From Rhodovulum bhavnagarense (GTDB lineage Bacteria; Pseudomonadota; Alphaproteobacteria; Rhodobacterales; Rhodobacteraceae), in contig NZ_SLXU01000003.1 of NCBI RefSeq assembly GCF_004343505.1, positions 124,001 to 188,000 on the forward strand: DNA of 64,000 nucleotides, given 5' to 3'. Under the pieces are notes generated by a model. The model searched no databases, was not told the DNA's origin, and saw nothing but the letters and a program-made list of their open reading frames with translations. Of the stretch, positions 7,736 through 15,271 are shown in pieces. The number at the start of each line of letters is the position of its first letter. Positions within the stretch are counted from its first letter, which is position 1. The translations under genes and the position numbers were made by a program.

Positions 7736-9547
7736 ATGACCGCGAACCGAACCGCCACGATTGCACTTCTGGCCGGGCTTTCGCCCTTGCCGGGGCTTGC
7801 GCAGGACAGCCTTCTTCTGGAGGAGATCACGGCTACCGCCGGACTCGTCCCCGTAGAGATCAGCCGTACCGGGGCCACCGTCGAGACGCTGAATGGCGAC
7901 GAACTCAATTCCGGTGGACAGGGCGTGGCCGACACGTTGGACAGGCTTCCCGGTGTGTCGCTGACCTCGAATGGGGGGCTTGGCACCACCTCGTCGCTGC
8001 GGCTGCGCGGGTTGGGAGGCAGCTATATCGGCGTTCGGATAGACGGGATTGACGTGACCGACCCGTCTTCTACCCAGACCGCGTTCGATTTCGGACCCTT
8101 CGCCCGCGGCCTGCCTGGCCGTGTCGAGGTGCTGAAGGGATCGCAATCGGCGCTTTACGGCTCGGAGTCGATTGCCGGGGTGGTGGACATCACCACGTGG
8201 CGCCCTGAAAAACTGGGCTTTTCGGGCGGGCTCCAGGTCGAAGGCGGCAGCGATGCGACCTACTCGGGCACGCTGAACCTAGGCCAGCTTGGCGAGCGAG
8301 GCGAGATCGCGCTGACGCTGTCCCATGTCGCGACCGACGGTTTTTCCGCACGCAGCAGCGATACCGAGGCCGACGGGTTCGAGCAGACATCGCTGTCGTT
8401 GTTTGCCGCCTATGATGTGACCGAGAATCTTCGGCTTGGTTTTTCTGCCCTTTATGCCGAAGGCGTCAGCAATTTCGACCGCTCGACCATCGATCCCTCC
8501 GGCGATTACGATACCGAGCAGACCGGCGCACGCCTCTTTGCCCAGTTCGCCACCGGCGCGGTCGAGCATGAATTCGCGCTGTCCAGCTATGAAATCGACC
8601 GCGTGGACGCTACCGCGCCAGCTTTTTACACCCGGAATTTCCTGGGCGAGCGGCGGTCGGCGGAATATCTTGGCAATGCCGAATTGCGTCCTGGTCTGAC
8701 GTTGGCCTTCGGCGCCGACTGGACCGAGGAAAAGGCCCGGCTCGACGCGCTCAACTTTTCTGCCGAGAGCAGCGCGGCATTTGGCGAACTGCAATATGCG
8801 GCAAGCGATGCGCTCGATCTGTCGGTTTCGCTGCGCTATGATGACCATTCGGATTTCGACGATCAGCTTTCGGGGCGTGGTGCGATGGCCTGGCGTCTCC
8901 AGGACGACCTGATCCTGCGGGCGGTGATCGGTACCGGCTACCGCGCGCCGTCTCTCTATGAACGGTTCAACCCCAGCTTTGGCAATCCCGCGCTGTCGCC
9001 CGAGAAAAGTCGCAGCGCCGAGCTCGGCATCGAAAAGCGCTATGGCGGGGACAGTCATGCCAAGGTGACGCTGTTCCATACCGAGATCGATGACCTGATC
9101 GATTACGATTTCACCACCTTTACCTATAACCAGGTGCCCGGCACGACGCGCAGCCAGGGTGTCGAGATATCTGGCCTTTGGGAAGTGAACGACCGTCTCT
9201 CCCTGCTCGGCAACTACACATATACAGATGCCGAAGGGCCGAACGGCACGCTGATCCGCGTGCCGCGCCACGATCTGAACATCGGGGTAGAGGCCGGGCT
9301 GTCCGATCGGCTGACCGGTGTTCTCTCGGCGCGCTTCGCGGCGGATCTGACAGATTACACGGTCTATCCCGCGACCGGGCCCCTGGACGATTTCACCGTG
9401 GTCGATGCCAGCCTGAGCTATGCGTTGCAAAACGGGGCAGAGGCATATTTCCGCATAGAGAACCTGTTCGACGAGCAATACGAGACCGTGCGCGGCTATA
9501 ACAGCCCCGACCGTTCGATCTTTGCGGGTATCCGTGCGACGTTCTAG
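7736..9547 (+). CDS. btuB: TonB-dependent vitamin B12 outer-membrane receptor
   Basis: Imports cobalamin across the outer membrane. The 603-residue protein has a signal peptide of about 22 residues ending GLAQDS. A TonB-box-like EEITATAG follows, then the plug domain (VADTLDRLPGVSLTSNGG, LRLRGLGGSYIGVRIDG, VEVLKGSQSALYGSESIAG). A barrel follows and ends with a terminal aromatic residue (FAGIRATF). The NLFDEQYETVRGYN segment near the end is typical of BtuB. GGAGGG precedes the ATG. It is the first gene after the cobalamin riboswitch and heads an ABC transporter plus TonB operon, which fixes B12 as the substrate. Confidence 0.95.
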   Translation: MTANRTATIALLAGLSPLPGLAQDSLLLEEITATAGLVPVEISRTGATVETLNGDELNSGGQGVADTLDRLPGVSLTSNGGLGTTSSLRLRGLGGSYIGVRIDGIDVTDPSSTQTAFDFGPFARGLPGRVEVLKGSQSALYGSESIAGVVDITTWRPEKLGFSGGLQVEGGSDATYSGTLNLGQLGERGEIALTLSHVATDGFSARSSDTEADGFEQTSLSLFAAYDVTENLRLGFSALYAEGVSNFDRSTIDPSGDYDTEQTGARLFAQFATGAVEHEFALSSYEIDRVDATAPAFYTRNFLGERRSAEYLGNAELRPGLTLAFGADWTEEKARLDALNFSAESSAAFGELQYAASDALDLSVSLRYDDHSDFDDQLSGRGAMAWRLQDDLILRAVIGTGYRAPSLYERFNPSFGNPALSPEKSRSAELGIEKRYGGDSHAKVTLFHTEIDDLIDYDFTTFTYNQVPGTTRSQGVEISGLWEVNDRLSLLGNYTYTDAEGPNGTLIRVPRHDLNIGVEAGLSDRLTGVLSARFAADLTDYTVYPATGPLDDFTVVDASLSYALQNGAEAYFRIENLFDEQYETVRGYNSPDRSIFAGIRATF

Positions 9548-10382
9548 GCACATATCCGCGGTTGCCGCCCTGGTCTTGACGTTGACTGGGGCGGTATCCC
9601 AGGCCACTCCTGCCCCCGTGCCGGAGCGGGTGGTTTCGATCAATCTGTGTACCGACCAGCTTGCGATGATGCTGGCCGACGAGGGACAGCTGATTTCCGT
9701 TTCGATGCTGGCACGCGACGCGCGGCTGTCGCCGATGGCCGATCGCGCGCGCGCCTTTCCGGCAAACCACGGCCAGGCAGAAGAGCTGTTTCTGATGCGC
9801 CCCGGCCTGGTTCTGGCTGGGCGCTACGGGGCACAGGCCAGCGTGAACATGCTGCGCCGGCTCGGGATCGAGGTGGTTCAGATCGCGCCCGCCCGGTCCT
9901 TTGACGATATCCGGGCCAACCTGCGTAGCGTGGGCGCGGCGCTGGGGCGCGAGGATGTGGCCGAGGTCTTGATTGCCCGCTTCGATGCCGATCTTGCCGC
10001 GCTGGCCCGCGAGGGCGAAGCTGGGGCGCGCGCGGTCGTCTACGCGCCCAACGGTTTCACTTCGGGCCAGGGCACGCTGGTCAACGATATGCTTGCCGCG
10101 GCAGGGTTGCGCAACGCCGCGACCGAGGGTGGGCATAGCGGGGGCGGGCGGCTTCCGCTGGAACGGCTCGTGACGCTGGAGCCCGACCTGGTAATCCGGG
10201 CTGCGCGATTTGGTGGCGCATCACGCGCCGAGGAAATGCTGGACCATCCCGCGCTGGCCAAGGCGATGGCCGATCAGCCGGTTCGTCCGCGTTCAGGAGG
10301 GCGCTATATCTGCGGCACGCCGCTGGTTCTGTCGGCGGTGGCCGAATTGGCGGCGGCTGCACGGGCGCTGGAGGCGAGATGA
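9534..10382 (+). CDS. btuF: Periplasmic cobalamin-binding protein
   Basis: Captures B12 in the periplasm and hands it to BtuCD. The product has a basic start and hydrophobic signal segment (SAVAALVLTLTGAVSQATP). The cluster-9 binding-protein pattern of FecB/BtuF follows: RVVSINLCTDQLAMMLAD, then an ERLVTLEPDLVI segment. I placed the start at the GTG at 9534, which overlaps the btuB stop by 14 bp; a TTG at 9522 would add four residues, and neither has a strong ribosome site. The 3' end overlaps btuC by four bases. Position between receptor and permease supports the name; by sequence alone it could be an iron-siderophore binder. Confidence 0.85.
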   Translation: MRRSRHISAVAALVLTLTGAVSQATPAPVPERVVSINLCTDQLAMMLADEGQLISVSMLARDARLSPMADRARAFPANHGQAEELFLMRPGLVLAGRYGAQASVNMLRRLGIEVVQIAPARSFDDIRANLRSVGAALGREDVAEVLIARFDADLAALAREGEAGARAVVYAPNGFTSGQGTLVNDMLAAAGLRNAATEGGHSGGGRLPLERLVTLEPDLVIRAARFGGASRAEEMLDHPALAKAMADQPVRPRSGGRYICGTPLVLSAVAELAAAARALEAR

Positions 10383-11371
10383 GCTATTCCATGCTTTTAT
10401 CTGGTCTTTCCCTGTTGACCGCGCTGCTCTTCGCGGCCGCGCTGCTGATCGGTCCTGCTGGGCTCTCGCCACTGGAAAGCCTGTCGGCGCTGGTCACGGG
10501 ACAAGGAGAGGCGGCCGTTCTGGTGATGCGTGAAATTCGCCTGCCGCGAGCGGTCCTTGCCGCCCTGGTCGGGGCAAGCCTGGGTCTGTCGGGGGCGGCG
10601 TTGCAAGGATATCTGCGCAACCCGCTGGCCGAGCCCGGTTTGATCGGCGTATCGGGCAGTGCCGCACTGGGTGCGGTGATCGCGCTTCAGACAGGGCTGG
10701 CCGCGGCACATGTGCTGGCACTGCCGGCAATGGCATTGGCAGGTGCATTACTGGCGGTTATGCTTCTTCTGCTGCTGGCCGGGCCGCGCGGAGGTGCCTT
10801 TACGCTGATCCTGGCGGGGATTGCGCTGTCAGCGCTGGCGGGGGCCCTGACAACGCTGGTTCTGAACCTTTCGCCGAACCCTTACGCGGCGGCCGATATC
10901 GTGTTCTGGATGATGGGTTCGCTTGCCGACCGGTCCTTCATGCATGTCTGGCTGGCGCTGCCATTTACCTTGATCGGATGGCTGCTGCTGGCCGGGCTGG
11001 GACGGGGGCTGGATGCGCTGACGCTGGGCGAGGACGCGGCCGAGGCGCTTGGCATTCGTCTGAACCGGCTTCGACTGGGGTTGGTGTTGGGCGTGTCGGC
11101 CTGCGTTGGCGCGGGCGTGGCGGTGGCCGGAGCTATCGGTTTTGTCGGGCTGATCGTCCCGCACCTCTTGCGCCCGCTGGTCGGTGCGCGGCCGGGGCGG
11201 CTTTTGTTGGCGTCGGCGCTTGGGGGGGCGGCGCTGCTGCTGGCCTCTGATATCGCCGTCCGTATGATCTTGCCGGAACGCGATCTGAAACTGGGCGTTC
11301 TGACGGCGCTTCTGGGGGCGCCGCTTTTCCTGCACCTGATCTACAAGACCCGCGCGGAGCAGGGCGCATGA
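10379..11371 (+). CDS. btuC: Cobalamin ABC transporter permease
   Basis: A 330-residue FecCD-family inner-membrane permease with about nine to ten hydrophobic segments. Family marks include REIRLPRAVLAALVGASLGL, a GALLQGY-like ALQGYLRNPLAEPGLIGVSG block, and the late GFVGLIVPHLLR coupling segment followed by ...RDLKLGVLTALLGAPLFL. It starts inside the stop codon of the binding-protein gene and ends overlapping the ATPase gene, so the three are translated as a block. Assignment to B12 rather than iron rests on the riboswitch and btuB upstream. Confidence 0.9.
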   Translation: MSYSMLLSGLSLLTALLFAAALLIGPAGLSPLESLSALVTGQGEAAVLVMREIRLPRAVLAALVGASLGLSGAALQGYLRNPLAEPGLIGVSGSAALGAVIALQTGLAAAHVLALPAMALAGALLAVMLLLLLAGPRGGAFTLILAGIALSALAGALTTLVLNLSPNPYAAADIVFWMMGSLADRSFMHVWLALPFTLIGWLLLAGLGRGLDALTLGEDAAEALGIRLNRLRLGLVLGVSACVGAGVAVAGAIGFVGLIVPHLLRPLVGARPGRLLLASALGGAALLLASDIAVRMILPERDLKLGVLTALLGAPLFLHLIYKTRAEQGA

Positions 11372-12123
11372 CCGGGCTGTCGCTGTCGCATCTGAGCGTC
11401 CATCGCGGACCCTGCCCGGTGGTGGACGATGTCACCCTGGAGGTAAAGCCCGGCGAATGCGTTGGCCTGATCGGCCCCAACGGGGCGGGAAAAACGACGC
11501 TGATGCGCGCGGCGCTTGGCCTGATCGCGCATAAGGGAGATTCTTCGATTGCGCGGCTTTCCTCGGCCGAGCGTGCCCGCGCCGCCGCGTGGCTGCCGCA
11601 GATGCGCGAGATTGCCTGGCCTGTCAGCGTGGAAACGCTCGTAGGGCTTGGCCGCACGCCGCATATGGGCCCTGCCCAACGCCCGGGTCCCCTGGATCGT
11701 GCTGCGATCGATGCAGCACTCGCGCGGATGGAGTTGGCACAGTTTGCCGGGCGCCGTGCAACCGCGCTGTCCGGCGGCGAACAGGCCCGCGTCCTCATTG
11801 CGCGGGCGCTGGCGCAAGAGGCGCCGGTGCTGATCGCGGACGAACCCATTGCCGGGCTCGATCCGGCACACCAGATCACGACAATGCGCATCTTTTCCGA
11901 TCTTGCCGCCGAGGGGCGACTGGTCCTGGTGGCGTTGCACGATCTTGGTCTCGCGGCGCGGTTCTGTACCCGGCTGGTCCTGATGCATCGCGGGCGACTG
12001 GTGGCCGATGGCGAACCGGCCGACGTGCTGAACTCGGATAACCTCGCGCGGGTCTTTGGCCTGCGGGCCTTCATGGCCGAAACCGAGGATGGCCCGGTTT
12101 TTCAGCCCCTGGAGGTCGTATGA
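11368..12123 (+). CDS. btuD: Cobalamin ABC transporter ATP-binding protein
   Basis: A 251-residue ATPase that powers BtuC. Walker A is GPNGAGKTTL near residue 35, the ABC signature is LSGGEQARVLIARAL, Walker B is VLIADEPIAGLDP, and the switch His lies in VALHDLGLAARF. The length is normal for FecE/BtuD-type ATPases. It overlaps btuC by four bases and is followed after 31 bp by exbB, continuing the operon. Confidence 0.92.
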   Translation: MTGLSLSHLSVHRGPCPVVDDVTLEVKPGECVGLIGPNGAGKTTLMRAALGLIAHKGDSSIARLSSAERARAAAWLPQMREIAWPVSVETLVGLGRTPHMGPAQRPGPLDRAAIDAALARMELAQFAGRRATALSGGEQARVLIARALAQEAPVLIADEPIAGLDPAHQITTMRIFSDLAAEGRLVLVALHDLGLAARFCTRLVLMHRGRLVADGEPADVLNSDNLARVFGLRAFMAETEDGPVFQPLEVV

Positions 12124-12154
12124 ATCGCACCGCCAATCCAGTGAAGGACATGTC

Positions 12155-12778
12155 ATGCAGGCCTTGAGCGATATGCTGATCAAGGGTGGACCGGCGATCT
12201 GGGTGATCGCGGCGCTGTCGGTGCTGACGCTGGCGCTGATCCTGTGGAAACTCTGGCGGCTGATCCTCATGGGGGCCTTCGCGGGCGCGCGGGCCGAACG
12301 CGCGGTGCAACTCTGGCAGGAAGGCGCACGCGATCGCGCGGCCGAAACGGTATCCGGCCGCGTCGGCCTGCGTGCGCGGTTGGTGCGTGCGGCGATCGCG
12401 GCGCTGGCGTCGGGCTTGTCCGAGCAGGCCGCGCGCGAGGAAACCACTCGCATCGCCCGCCGCCTGCTGGCCGAGGCCCGAACCGGGCTGCGCGCGCTGG
12501 AACTGATTACGGTAATCGCGCCGCTGCTTGGGCTTCTGGGCACGGTGACGGGTATGATCGAGGCGTTCCAGGCGCTTGAGTCGACCGGGGCCGCGGCCGA
12601 TCCGTCCGACCTGGCCGGCGGGATCTGGGAGGCGCTTTTGACCACCGCGGCGGGCATGGCCGTCGCCATCCCTGCCGCCATCGCCCATAGCTGGCTGGAA
12701 GCAGTCGTCGATAGTGCCCGCGCCGATATGGAGGACCTTGCGACCCGCCTTTTCCTTGCACGCGCAACGGAGGCATGA
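12155..12778 (+). CDS. exbB: ExbB/MotA-TolQ-family proton channel protein
   Basis: Inner-membrane channel subunit that, with ExbD, energises TonB. From the ATG at 12155 (GAAGGA just upstream) the product is 207 residues. It has an N-terminal membrane helix (IWVIAALSVLTLALILWKL), a cytoplasmic stretch, and two C-terminal helices: APLLGLLGTVTGMIEAFQAL and the A-G-I-W-E-A-L-L-T-T-A-A-G block, both hallmarks of the family. The frame is open back into btuD, but that part has no family similarity. It lies between btuD and two exbD genes, so it is probably dedicated to B12 uptake. Confidence 0.9.
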   Translation: MQALSDMLIKGGPAIWVIAALSVLTLALILWKLWRLILMGAFAGARAERAVQLWQEGARDRAAETVSGRVGLRARLVRAAIAALASGLSEQAAREETTRIARRLLAEARTGLRALELITVIAPLLGLLGTVTGMIEAFQALESTGAAADPSDLAGGIWEALLTTAAGMAVAIPAAIAHSWLEAVVDSARADMEDLATRLFLARATEA

Positions 12779-12781
12779 ACG

Positions 12782-13162
12782 ATGTTCGCCTTCGACGTGT
12801 CACGCCGCCCACGCCGTCCCAGCCTGACGCCGATGGTGGACGTGGTATTCCTGCTTTTGGTCTTTTTCATGCTGGCTGCGCGTTTCGGCCCGCAGGCAGG
12901 GCTGGAACTGGTCGCCGCGAGCGCTGGTGACGAGGCATGGACAGGCCCGCCGAGACTTGTCGAAATCGATGCGGCGGGTGTGCGTCTGAACGGGGTAGAG
13001 ATGGATATGGCCGAGGCGATAGAGCGCTTGCGCGTCTTGACCCAGAGGCCAGGCGACCCGATCCTGCTGCGTCCCGCAGCCCCGGCTGATACCCAGGACC
13101 TGGTCGATGCGCTGGAGGCTTTGGGGCGTGCAGGATTTTCCGGCGTGATGCTGGTGGAGTAG
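12782..13162 (+). CDS. exbD: ExbD-family biopolymer transport protein (first copy)
   Basis: A 126-residue protein with the ExbD layout: a short basic N-terminus, one membrane helix (PMVDVVFLLLVFFMLAARFG) carrying the conserved proton-path Asp in MVDVV, then a periplasmic domain. It starts three bases after the exbB stop. It differs from the next gene, which is a second ExbD-like protein with Asn in place of this Asp. Confidence 0.88.
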   Translation: MFAFDVSRRPRRPSLTPMVDVVFLLLVFFMLAARFGPQAGLELVAASAGDEAWTGPPRLVEIDAAGVRLNGVEMDMAEAIERLRVLTQRPGDPILLRPAAPADTQDLVDALEALGRAGFSGVMLVE

Positions 13163-13166
13163 GGCG

Positions 13167-13544
13167 ATGCTGAACTTTGGCACCGAGACATCGGCAAGGC
13201 GGGGCGAGGCGATCGTGCCTATGATCAATGTCGTTTTCCTGTTGCTGATCTTTTTCCTGATGACAGCGCGCCTGACCCCGCCCGAGCCTTTCCTTACCAC
13301 CCCGCCGCGCGCGGGCGGGGGAACTTCGGTTGCGGGTGCGACGCTCTACCTTTCGGCCGAGGGCGTGTTGGCCTATGGCGCGGAACGTGGCGAAGCAGTT
13401 CATGCCGCGTTGTCGGCAAACGGGACGGGCGCGGTTCTGCTGCGTGCAGATGCCGGTGCGTCCGCCGCGCATCTGGCCAAGGTCGTGGCGCGGCTGACGG
13501 CACAGGGGCATGGCCCGGTGCGACTTGTGACGGTGCCGCGGTGA
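13167..13544 (+). CDS. exbD: ExbD-family biopolymer transport protein (second copy)
   Basis: A 125-residue protein with the same layout as its neighbour: basic N-terminus, one helix (PMINVVFLLLIFFLMTARLT) and a periplasmic domain. The helix reads MINVV where the first copy reads MVDVV, so the Asp that carries protons in ExbD/TolR is replaced by Asn. It may therefore be a structural partner in a mixed ExbD dimer. The gap to the first copy is four bases and its stop overlaps the tonB GTG start. Confidence 0.87.
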   Translation: MLNFGTETSARRGEAIVPMINVVFLLLIFFLMTARLTPPEPFLTTPPRAGGGTSVAGATLYLSAEGVLAYGAERGEAVHAALSANGTGAVLLRADAGASAAHLAKVVARLTAQGHGPVRLVTVPR

Positions 13545-14419
13545 GGCGTCTTCTGGATATCGCGCTGTTCGTCCCGCTGGCCGCCGGGATTCACGTCGCG
13601 GCCTTCGGGATTGCCAGCGGTCCCATGGGCGGTGCGCCGGGGGCCGGGGGCGCAGGGGGAGAGGACCTGGTCACACTGGCTGCCGCGCCTCACTCGATGG
13701 CAGAGCTCGCGCGGGACTGGGCAAGACAGCCCGCTGCGCAGACTGATCTCGCCGTGCCGGATCGTCCTCAGGCCGCACAGGCGCCCCGCCTGCCCGATGC
13801 CGAACGCATGGCCGCCCCGGTACGGGAACCTGCACGGCCCGCCCGCCCCGAACTCGGCGAGGTACCCCCGGTCGCTGAAATGCCGCCCCGACCGTCCGTG
13901 TCGCGGCGTAACGCGTCTTTGCCCGGACCCCGCGAGGCGCCGCACGCTGATGGCCCGTCCCGGCCCGATCACGCGCCCGATATCGCATCTCGGTCCAGCC
14001 CGCCGCCGGTCACGCGCAACGCCCCTGCTTCCGAGCCGCAACAGGCCCGTCGGGCCAAGGGAACAGAAGCCGTCCCGCAGGCGGGCCAGGCCGCGCGCGC
14101 CGCTGCCGCGCCGTCGCTTTCGTCAGCCATGCGCGGTCAGCTGCGCGCCGAATGGGGGGGGCAAATCCTGGGGCGTGTAACCCGTCATCACCGCTATCCG
14201 CGTGGCGCCACGGCCCAAGGCGTGGCACTGGTGGAACTGGTGGTGGATCGCGAGGGCAACCTCGTGTCGGCCCGCCTATTGCGCAGCGCGGGCGATGCGA
14301 CCCTGGATCGTGCGGCGCTGGCCACGGTGCATCGCGCGTCACCTTTTCCAAAGGCCCCCGATGGCTTGGACCGTGCCCGCGACAGCTTCGCGGTGCCGTT
14401 GCGCTATGAACGCCGCTAG
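13541..14419 (+). CDS. tonB: TonB-family energy transducer
   Basis: Couples ExbBD to the outer-membrane receptor. The 292-residue protein starts with GTG inside the exbD stop (GTGA). It has an N-terminal anchor (LLDIALFVPLAAGIHVAAFG), a long Pro/Ala/Arg-rich periplasmic spacer (about 75-180), and a C-terminal TonB domain: VTRHHRYPRGATAQGVALVE, then VDREGNLVSARLLRSAGD and PFPKAPDG. It is the last gene of the B12 operon and converges on fdhD with a 27-bp gap. Confidence 0.9.
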   Translation: MRRLLDIALFVPLAAGIHVAAFGIASGPMGGAPGAGGAGGEDLVTLAAAPHSMAELARDWARQPAAQTDLAVPDRPQAAQAPRLPDAERMAAPVREPARPARPELGEVPPVAEMPPRPSVSRRNASLPGPREAPHADGPSRPDHAPDIASRSSPPPVTRNAPASEPQQARRAKGTEAVPQAGQAARAAAAPSLSSAMRGQLRAEWGGQILGRVTRHHRYPRGATAQGVALVELVVDREGNLVSARLLRSAGDATLDRAALATVHRASPFPKAPDGLDRARDSFAVPLRYERR

Positions 14420-14446
14420 GGGCCGGGCCGGGGACGTGGCGGCATT

Positions 14447-15271
14447 TCAGACTGCATCCCGTCCCCCCGTGGTCCCGGCAATCCGGTGAGGATGGGTATA
14501 GACCTCGCACCTTTCTCCGCGCGCCCAGGCGACCAGCGTCAAACCGGCCGCGTCTGCCGTCGCGACCGCGCGCGCGGTTGGGGCAGAAACCGCCGCCAGA
14601 ATGGGCGCGCGGGCCAGCACCGCCTTTTGGACCAATTCGATTGACAGCCGGCTCGACATCACAACGATCCCGCCCGACAGGTCCGCACCCGCCCGCGCGC
14701 GCGCCCCGATCAACTTGTCCAGCGCGATGTGCCGGCCGATATCCTCGCGCAGCGTGCCAAGCCCTTTGCCCGGGGTCCAGAAACCGGCTGCATGTGTTCC
14801 TCCGGTCTGCGAATGCAGGGTTTGAACCGCCCGCATATCGGACATCGCGCGGACGATCTCTGCCCGTGTCACGCGTAGGCCACAGGCTGGCAGGGGGGGC
14901 AGGGGGCGTTCTGCCGCCGCGAGGCTGTCAAGCCCGCACAGACCGCAGCCCACCGGCCCGACCATCGCGCGGCGCCGTGCGGCCAGCCGGGCACCGACGG
15001 GCGCGGCAAGCCACATCCGCATCTCTATCCCGGTATTGTGCTCGACGCGCTCGATCGCCGTGATCTGGTCGGGGGACGCTACGATTTCCTCGCTCAGCGC
15101 AAATCCAAGTGCGAAATCCTCCAATGCGACGGGGCTTGCCATCATTACCGCCTGGGTGGCGCCGTCGAAACTGAGGGCCACGGCGCATTCGCGCGCCAGC
15201 ACCCTGTCTGCCGGCCGCATGTTATCCTCCGCAAGAACAAGCGCGCGGGCAGGAAAAACAGGCCGGGTCAT
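14447..15271 (-). CDS. fdhD: Formate dehydrogenase accessory sulfurtransferase
   Basis: Sulfurates the molybdenum cofactor before insertion into formate dehydrogenase (called FdsC in Rhodobacter-type operons). The 274-residue protein carries the conserved C109-x-x-C112 in VGCGLCGLDS, TGGTHAAGFW, and EDIGRHIALDKLIGARA, all typical of FdhD. Its ATG at 15271 overlaps the fdsA stop, so it is the last gene of the fds operon. The small FdsD subunit gene that follows this gene in some related operons is absent: tonB begins its convergent 3' end 27 bp away. Confidence 0.95.
   Translation of the reverse strand: MTRPVFPARALVLAEDNMRPADRVLARECAVALSFDGATQAVMMASPVALEDFALGFALSEEIVASPDQITAIERVEHNTGIEMRMWLAAPVGARLAARRRAMVGPVGCGLCGLDSLAAAERPLPPLPACGLRVTRAEIVRAMSDMRAVQTLHSQTGGTHAAGFWTPGKGLGTLREDIGRHIALDKLIGARARAGADLSGGIVVMSSRLSIELVQKAVLARAPILAAVSAPTARAVATADAAGLTLVAWARGERCEVYTHPHRIAGTTGGRDAV

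Noticed and set aside
11341-13197. A 618-codon minus-strand frame opposite btuD, exbB and exbD
   Set aside because: It is an Arg/Ser-rich shadow; the plus strand encodes recognised transporter genes over the same bases.
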